Assembly (NCBI GenBank): GCA_000433915.1
Contig: HF993625.1
Coordinates: 1-21,115, forward strand
From: Clostridium sp. CAG:793
GTDB lineage: Bacteria; Bacillota; Clostridia; TANB77; CAG-508
Direction: 5' to 3'
Length of the DNA: 21,115 nucleotides
Part shown: positions 21,081 to 21,115 of the stretch, piece after piece
How positions within the stretch are numbered: the stretch's first letter is position 1
Layout: every line of letters begins with the position of its first letter
Made by a program: the position numbers and the translations under genes
Notes under the pieces: model-generated
What the model saw: only the letters and a program-made list of their open reading frames with translations
What the model was told of the DNA's origin: nothing
The model's database searches: none

Positions 21081-21115
21081 AATTATTATTTATTTATTAG
21101 TTATCTCCCATATAA

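Overview
The window is about 21 kb of very AT-rich DNA with Firmicutes gene content: remA, rpoZ, a class A PBP with a PASTA domain, an FtsX/two-component export module and an L21-leader-type rplU. An uncultured gut-type member of the Clostridia is the best guess; this is inferred from protein resemblance and codon bias only. Nearly everything lies on the minus strand. There is no phage, IS element, CRISPR array or clear island boundary.

Layout, low to high coordinates. (a) 1-6140, minus strand: an ABC exporter ATPase (5326-6009) and an 862-residue FtsX-type permease, then an OmpR-family regulator and a sensor kinase, ending with a soluble RsiV-like DUF4163/DUF3298 protein. A direct repeat of 11-base period sits just upstream of the likely promoter, as expected for autoregulation. 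Hairpins separate permease from regulator and cover the RBS of the last gene. (b) 6096-6400: a divergent intergenic region holding an overlooked 47-codon membrane microprotein gene with its own strong RBS, strong terminator and a sporulation-sigma-like promoter. (c) 6419-8857: the only sizeable plus-strand gene, a two-unit U32-family (RlhA/TrhP-like) RNA hydroxylation protein, ending in a bidirectional terminator. (d) 8907-9713, minus strand: rplU-rpmA with an L21 leader and its own sigma-A promoter. The prp protease gene and the Prp-cleaved extension of L27 are both missing. (e) 9730-16869: a probable operon of PBP1, cysS, a DUF1189 membrane protein and ftsH. (f) 16913-18798: remA-rpoZ-cytidylate-kinase-like-dprA. 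The gmk gene usually found beside remA/rpoZ is absent, and dprA is a Rossmann-only form that seems to start at AUA. (g) 18800-20842: a pilin-like small protein overlapping rsmE, then a lysine/threonine-rich histone-H1-like tail fused to a four-helix membrane domain. (h) tRNA-Phe(GAA) with CCA encoded and a clean terminator at the right edge.

Most of this is housekeeping: envelope synthesis and quality control (PBP1, FtsH, DUF1189), translation (L21, L27, CysS, RsmE, U32, tRNA-Phe), nucleotide metabolism and envelope-stress sensing. The less ordinary parts are the sensor/exporter/RsiV-like module, the 47-codon gene, the H1-like membrane protein, the pilin-like gene coupled to rsmE, the short dprA and the coordinated loss of prp with the L27 extension.
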